NCBI GenBank assembly: GCA_029834535.1
Contig: JAQMWT010000556.1
Span: forward strand, 1 to 64,000
Origin: Chrysophaeum taylorii
Taxonomy: Eukaryota > Sar > Pelagophyceae > Pelagomonadales > Pelagomonadaceae
Length of the DNA stretch: 64,000 nucleotides
Direction of reading: 5' to 3'
Shown here: positions 58,676 to 64,000 of the stretch, piece by piece
How the letters are laid out: each line of letters starts with the position of its first letter
How positions within the stretch are numbered: position 1 is the stretch's first letter
Notes under the pieces: generated by a model
What the model was told of the DNA's origin: nothing
What the model saw: only the letters and a program-made list of their open reading frames with translations
The model's database searches: none
Made by a program: the position numbers and the translations under genes

Positions 58676-59671
58676 TCCTAACTACTAATCGACAGATGTT
58701 TGTCTGTCTGTTTGTCTGTTTGTTTGTTTGTCCCTAGATTTAGGGTAAGGATGAGGTAGGCGCGAGAGTAAGGATCAGGTAGGCGCGAGAGCCAGACAGT
58801 GATCCTCCAAGCCGTCTACGGCGACCTCGCAGACTATTTCCACGACCCGCGGCGGCTCTTTCAGCGCGCCATTCTCACGCCCCGTCGAAACGATGTTGTC
58901 GATGCTGACAACGCGCGCATGACCGCGGCCTTTTTTTCCCGGAGACGAGGCGTCGGAGTTCTTTTCGGCTGACTAGGCTGGGTCGGAAGACGACGCCTCG
59001 CTCTTTACAGTAGAGTTTTCAACTCCCTGACAACCAACGGCATGCTGACTTTGAGCGCGCGCTTAATGTCTTCGCAACCTCGACCCGTCGCACGGCCACT
59101 GCAACGGTACCAGATACATGATCGATCGTGTCGTTGTCACCGATGCTCCTCCAACCTGTATCCCTTAAGGCCCGCCTACGCCAAACGATCAACAAGAGCC
59201 AGGGCCAGACGCCCCGCGAGGTCGGCGTCCTCTTTCCCAAGCCCGTCTTCTGCCACGTCCAGCTCTACGTGGCTCTCTGTCGATCGGCATCCCCGACGAC
59301 TCCACCCTACCCCACACGTGCTGCGCAATACCGATAAGCCCCCTCCCGGAGTCTACACGCGCACTTTAAGTGAACTTACTGGGACCACTTTGAGATTGGG
59401 ACTAGGTGAACTGAGTGACCAGGTGAAACTGGGACCAGGTGAACATACTGGGGTTTTTAGAGTAAAGGGTTTTAGAGTAAACTCAAAGGTTGGCGGCGCG
59501 TGCGGATCAAAGCAGCTTAGATTGGCGGAGGCGAGAGCGACGAGCTCAAAGGAGTTGGTGTGAGCTAGGTGAACTTACTGACCAGGTGAACTTATACGAA
59601 ACTTACTGGGACCAGGTGAGCTTACTGGGGTTAGAGATTGGGAGTAGGTGAACTTACTGGCCTGCACTTGT
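58676..59671 (+). mobile_element. Helitron-like tandem unit 1
   Basis: About 996 bp, plus orientation. Starts TCCTAACTACTAATCGACAG with a GTCTGTTTG run, then AGGTAGGCGCGAGAGTAAGG repeats. A helicase remnant follows (58800-59340: RAILTPRR, then NKSQGQTPREVGVLFPKP in 59128-59337), then TGAACTTACTGGG-type repeats, ending GCCTGCACTTGT. Same structure as copies A and B on the other strand. Confidence 0.85.
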
Positions 59672-59812
59672 AATTGTTAAAAGTGTCACCACTACAATGA
59701 AATTGGCGTAGAGGCCAACATTTTACAAATATTGTAATAAGTGTCACATTTTTTTAAAAAATTGTTATAAGTGTCATTTTTTTTCTGGTAAAATATTTTT
59801 TGGCGTCACACT

Positions 59813-59855
59813 TCCTAACTACTAATCGACAGATGTTTGTTTGTCTGTCTGTCTT
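59813..59855 (+). mobile_element. 5' end of Helitron-like unit 2, interrupted
   Basis: Begins TCCTAACTACTAATCGACAG and runs into GTCTGTCTGTC, then is broken by the insert at 59856. Similar GTCTGTC sequence resumes at 60765 before the next full unit, so only the 5' end of this unit survives. Confidence 0.7.
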
Positions 59856-60764
59856 AAATGGCGACTGTTAAGAGGGGGGTGTGTGGGGAGCACACACACA
59901 CATAGTAAGGCCAAGTCGGGTTTTTTCTGGGCTTTTTCTCGGGGGGCAAGCCCCCCGAACCCCCCGGGAATTACGGGGCTCTGCCCCCCAAACCCCCCGC
60001 CGGGGGACACCCCCGGACCCCCCACGCCCCCCCCAAGGCCCCCCGGGCCTCTGCTGGCGCGCACGGACGCGGGTGCCGACCAAAAACGCCGTCGCACGCC
60101 GTGGCAACGGTTTTTTTTCGTCATTTTCGGTTCTTGAACATGTTGAGATCCGTTATGAGGGTTTATGGTAGAGCGTGTGGCTTCTGCGGTAAGGCTTATG
60201 CGTGTGTTATTTTCGGCTTTGCGTGCCGCGACGCGGTGGACGTGGCCGCCGACCACACGCCCGTTTTATTCTCTTTCTTTGCCATGGGATCCTGTGGGAG
60301 GAGACAACAGGCTCGGGGTGGAGGAGGCGGACTCCCCATTGGGGAGTTTTAGGCCTTGGGAATAAAGGGTGTAGTAGTCTTTTATTAATATCCATGGTGA
60401 GAGTTGGAGGAGGTAGACAGGGATGAGGCGGTGGAGAATGGAGCGCGCACCGTTGGAGTTGACAGGGCGTGGGTTTCGAAGGAGCACGACGGAGATTTAT
60501 CCGTGTGGCCGACGGTGGCCGATGGTCTAGACGTAGATAGCGGACGTCGCCGCGTTTTTTGTGGTCTTGGATCCGTAGGCGTTCCAGTAGTAGGTCGCGA
60601 GGCTTGCGATGGCCAGAGCGCGGCCAGTCCCAGGACGTGGCGCGACCACCGTCGACCAAAGCGAAATCGATGTCGCAGACGCGTCGAGGTCGACGACGCG
60701 TCGACGAAGGCCGCGACTTTACGGCGAGCCGTTGTCGCCGGCGGGGGAGAGTCCGAGGCCGCAG
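59856..60764 (-). mobile_element. insert S, long copy 5 (about 909 bp)
   Basis: Shares the AAATGGCGACTGTTAAGAGG end and GTGTGTGGGGAGCA block with the short S copies and is inserted in the TTTGTCTGTCTGTC tract of Helitron-like unit 2, with that tract repeated on both sides. Its body has a cluster of G/C hairpins (59940-60060) and no recognised protein. The minus strand reads RALAIASLATYYWNAYGSK and similar short hydrophobic runs. If all S copies share one end, this longest copy holds more of the 5' part of a non-LTR-type element. Confidence 0.6.
59939..60060. repeat. cluster of GC-rich perfect hairpins
   Basis: GGGGGGCAAGCCCCCC, CCCCCCGGG, GGGGCTCTGCCCC and CCGGGGGACACCCCCGG follow one another within 120 bp, each self-complementary. 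Such runs impede polymerases and are typical of certain repetitive UTRs. Confidence 0.8.
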
Positions 60765-60789
60765 TTTGTCTGTCTGTCTGTCTGTCTTA

Positions 60790-61848
60790 TCCTAACTACT
60801 AATCGACAGATGTTTGTCTGTCTGTGTGTTTGTCTGTCTGTCTGTCTGTTTGTCCCTCGATTTAGGGTAAGGATCATGTAGGCGCGAGAGTAAGGATCAG
60901 GTAGGCGCGAGAGCCAGACAGTGATCCTCCAAGCCGTCTACGGCGACCTCGCAGACTATTTCCACGACCCGCGGCGGCTCTTTCAGCGCGCCATTCTCAC
61001 GCCCCGTCGAAACGATGTTGTCGATGCTGACAACGCGCGCATGACCGCGGCCTTTTTTTCCCGGAGACGAGGCGTCGGAGTTCTTTTCGGCTGACTAGGA
61101 TGGGTCGGAAGACGACGCCTCGCTCTTTACAGTAGAGTTTTCAACTCCCTGACAACCAACGACATGCTGACTTTGATCGCGAGCTTAATGTCTTCGACCC
61201 GTCGCACGGCCACTGCAACGGTACCAGATACATGATCGATCGTGTCGTTGTCACCGAGGCTCCTCCAACCTGTATCCCTTAAGGCCCGCCTACGCCAAAC
61301 GATCAACAAGAGCCAGGGCCAGACGCCCCGCGAGGTCGGCGTCCTCTTGCCCAAGCCCGTCTTCTGCCACGTCCAGCTCTACGTGGCTCTCTGTCGATCG
61401 GCAACCCCGAGGATATCCTCTTCTGAGTCGACGACTCCACCCTACCCCACACGTGCTGCGCAATACCGATAAGCCCCCTCCCGGCGTCTACACGCGCACT
61501 GTAGGTGAACTTACTGGGACCAGGTGAACTTACTGGGGTTTGAGATTGGGACTAGGTGAACTTAGTGACCAGGTGAACTTACTGAGACCAAGTGAACTTA
61601 CAGGGGTTTTTAGAGTGAACGCAAAGGCGAGCGGCGTGTACGGATCAAAGCAGCTTAGATTGGCGGAGGTGAGAGCGACGAGCTCGAAGGAGAGTGGGGT
61701 GAGTGGACGTGAGCACGAGTGGGCTTACACCGAACTTACTGGGGTTAGAGATTGGGACTAGGTGAACTTACTGGGGCCAGGTGAACTTACTGGGGTTAGA
61801 GATTGGGACCAGGTGAACTTACTGGCGAACTTACTGGCCTGCACTTGT
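60790..61848 (+). mobile_element. Helitron-like tandem unit 3
   Basis: Full-length unit (about 1,058 bp) colinear with unit 1. Contains the helicase end (61242-61472, NKSQGQTPREVGVLLPKP) and ends ..GCCTGCACTTGT; the next unit starts at the following base, sharing the T, so units 3 and 4 are directly head to tail. Confidence 0.88.
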
Positions 61849-62886
61849 CCTAACTACTAATCGACAGATGTTTGTCTGTCTGTCTGTCTGTCTGTTTGTT
61901 TGTTTGTCCCTCGATTTAGGGTAAGGATCAGGTAGGCGCGAGAGTAAGGATCAGGTAGGCGCGAGAGCCAGACAGTGATCCTCCAAGCCGTCTACGGCGA
62001 CCTCGCAGACTATTTCCACGACCCGCGGCGGCTCTTTCAGCGCGCCATTCTCACGCCCCGTCGAAACGATGTTGTCGATGCTGACAACGCGCGCATGACC
62101 GCGGCCTTTTTTTCCCGGAGACGAGGCGTCGGAGTTCTTTTCGGCTGACTAGGCTGGGTCGGAAGACGACGCCTCGCTCTTTACAGTAGAGTTTTCAACT
62201 CCCTGACAACCAACGGCATGCTGACTTTGATCGCGAGCTTAATGTCTTCGCAACCTCGACCCGTCGCACGGCCACTGCAACGGTACCAGATACATGATCG
62301 ATCGTGTCGTTGTCACCGAGGCTCCTCCAACCTGTATCCCTTAAGGCCCGCCTACGCCAAACGATCAACAAGAGCCAGGGCCAGACGCCCCGCGAGGTCG
62401 GCGTCCTCTTTCCCAAGCCCGTCTTCTGCCACGTCCAGCTCTACGTGGCTCTCTGTCGATCGGCATCCCCGAGGATATACTCATCTGGGTCGACGACTCC
62501 ACCCTACCCCACACGCTGCGCAATACCGATAAGCCCCCTCACGGCGTCTACACGCGCACTGTAGGTGAACTTACTGGGACCAGGTGAACTTACTGGGGTT
62601 GGAGATTGGGACTAGGTGAGCTGAGTGACCAGGTGAAACTGGGACCAGGTGAACATACTGGGGGTTTTAGAGTAAACTCAAAGGTTAGCGGCGCGTGCGG
62701 ATCAAAGCAGCTTAGATTGGCGGAGGCGAGAGCGACGAGCTCGAAGGAGAGTGGGGTGAGTGGGTGTGAGCACGAGTGGGCTTACGCCGAACTTACTGGG
62801 GTTAGAGATTGGGACTAGGTGAGCTTACTGGGACCAGGTGAACTTACTGGGGTTAGAGATATGTGAACTTACTGGCCTGCACTTGT
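61848..62886 (+). mobile_element. Helitron-like tandem unit 4
   Basis: About 1,039 bp, directly joined to unit 3. Helicase remnant at 62304-62564. Ends GCCTGCACTTGT and is followed by CTTTATAAAAATTGTAAATGA. Confidence 0.88.
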
Positions 62887-63158
62887 CTTTATAAAAATTG
62901 TAAATGAACATACTGGGGTTTTTAGATTAAAGGAGTTTTAGAGTAAACTCAAAGGTTGGCGGCGCGTGCGGATCAAAGCAGCTTAGATTGGCGGAGGCGA
63001 GAGCGACGAGTTCAAAGGAGTGGGTGTGAGCTAGGTGAACTTCCTGACCAGGTGAACTTATATGAAACTTACTGGGACCAGGTGAACTTACTGGGGTTAG
63101 AGATTGGGACTAGGTGAACTTACTGGCCTGGACTTGTCTTTATAAAAATTGTAAATGA
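62887..63158 (+). repeat. duplicated 3' tail of the Helitron-like unit with flank
   Basis: A copy of the last 230 bp of the unit (TGAACTTACTGGG repeats, ending GGACTTGT at 63137) is bracketed by two copies of CTTTATAAAAATTGTAAATGA (62887 and 63138). This is a local tandem duplication of tail plus host flank, after unit 4 was in place. Confidence 0.8.
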
Positions 63159-63186
63159 GTGTCACAAGTCGTGGGCAGTTTGAAGG

Positions 63187-64000
63187 TTGGACGACCGGAA
63201 GGAAGCGCTCCTCAACCCGCTCGGCACCCTCGAGAAGTCAAGGGCACGGTCGAAGCAAGGTAAGAAGTTAGCGCGCATAATCATTTCCTGCCGCAAGCAG
63301 CGCGCTCCAGTCTCCGGAGTTGTTGCCAAGCTAGAGGAGAGCGTGCTGCAGACAGAAAATGCCGCCATGACATCAGTGCCGCCGACGATGGCTCCTGTGT
63401 CGCAGAACTTAGCAGCGGTGGCAATCGCGCTCGGCGAGTCGTCGGAGGAGGAGAGTTTTGGGGAGGAAGAGATTGAGCAGGAGGCCGCGGCACTCGTGCG
63501 GCGGCTTTGACGCAGTCCGAGAAGAAGGCCAATAAGGCCAAGGCTGATGAGGAGCGCAAGGCACGGATCGCGGCGGAGGACGAGGGCAGTCCTGGCGCGC
63601 TCCGCGCTCGCCGAGGGAGCTCAGTACGGTCGACTGGGATGAAGAACTGCGCGCCGAGGAGTTGTTACGCGCGCGCGCCGTGCTGAACTCGTACAACGGC
63701 GAGAAGGAAGAGTCGGTGACGAGCTGGAAATCCAAAAGGGGGCGCTGGTGACGGCGATGGAGTACTCCGAGGCCTCGGGTGCGTCGTTCCTTACGTTCCT
63801 CGACACGGCCCATCCGCGCTCCAAAGTCAAGCCCGTCAACAACCGTACGCAGCTGCGAACTGTCTGTGTACGCAGCCGACGTGTTCCCATTTATTCGACG
63901 CCCACCGCCGCGAGGTCTCAGGCGTCGCGTCCTGGAAGCTTGTAAACTTCAAGCGACACGACCCGGCTTGCGGGATGCTCTAGGTCGATGGGCGTCGTGA
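63187..64000 (+). CDS. weak coding region, possibly gene start running off the window
   Basis: Plus frames 63187-63510 (LEKSRARSKQGKKLARIIISC, then an acidic EESFGEEEIEQEAAALV) and 63748-63945 (GASFLTFLDTAHPRSKVKPVN) have moderately natural composition, with a charged region (SEKKANKAKADEERKARIAAED) in a further frame. No family is recognised. The frame changes could be mini-introns or decay, and the region continues past the window. It may be a gene or an old element. Confidence 0.25.

Noticed and set aside
59856-60764. Copia LTR (because of the AAATGTCGACTG..TAAGAGGGG block near Copia 3' ends)
   Set aside because: The block occurs outside Copia elements with its own flanking duplications and is absent from element 3, so it is a separate insert.
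58676-63158. CRISPR or centromeric satellite
   Set aside because: Units are about 1 kb with helicase remnants and defined ends, so they are transposon copies and not a satellite or CRISPR array.

Overview
This window looks like nuclear DNA of a marine microalga, most likely a stramenopile of the pelagophyte type. The evidence is a compact, GC-rich eukaryotic gene set (HYPK, TRM61, Pho88, tyrosinase-like, cellulose-synthase-like GT2, FKBP), very short GT..AG introns (37-46 nt), head-to-head and tail-to-tail gene packing, and several families of eukaryotic mobile elements. No rRNA, tRNA gene or CRISPR array was seen. The lineage is inferred, not proven.

Layout: (1) 1-6.1 kb: a Gfo/Idh/MocA oxidoreductase and a Pho88/SND3 ER membrane protein share a 59-bp divergent promoter; an unrecognised stretch follows, then a signal-bearing FKBP isomerase with two mini-introns. 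(2) 6.2-11.1 kb: a dispersed repeat abutting a decayed Copia element that carries a MITE and a small truncated insert. (3) 11.3-23.3 kb, the host gene core: tandem-GST protein, GT2 transferase, a Helitron-like fragment, tyrosinase-like protein, multi-pass membrane protein, a 1470-residue IQ/EF-hand/C2H2 protein, and a serine beta-lactamase-family protein. (4) 23.4-38.1 kb, a transposon block: decayed hAT-like DNA transposon, broken Ty3/gypsy element, repeat, and a fairly recent Copia element with both LTRs. (5) 38.2-44.7 kb: TRM61, a BED/zinc-finger fragment, a secreted EGF-repeat protein, and a SagB-type nitroreductase with mini-introns whose tail runs into a MITE. (6) 45.2-49.9 kb: a third Copia element with intact 5-bp target duplications, carrying a captured helicase fragment. 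(7) 50.0-58.5 kb: a sulfotransferase/GT2 fusion, a Helitron-like fragment, a Gln-rich unknown protein, HYPK, a small Cys-rich secreted protein and a NUP-family protein. (8) 58.6-63.2 kb: a tandem array of about 1-kb Helitron-derived units, one interrupted by another mobile element. (9) The last 0.8 kb has only weak coding signs.

The host genes do not form one pathway. The most interesting protein is the single polypeptide at 50007-52721 that joins a PAPS-type sulfotransferase to a processive cellulose-synthase-like glycosyltransferase, which suggests coupled synthesis and sulfation of a wall or mucilage polysaccharide. The mobile elements show nested insertions, a readable empty site, capture of helicase sequence, and repeated landing within about 175 bp of host start codons.
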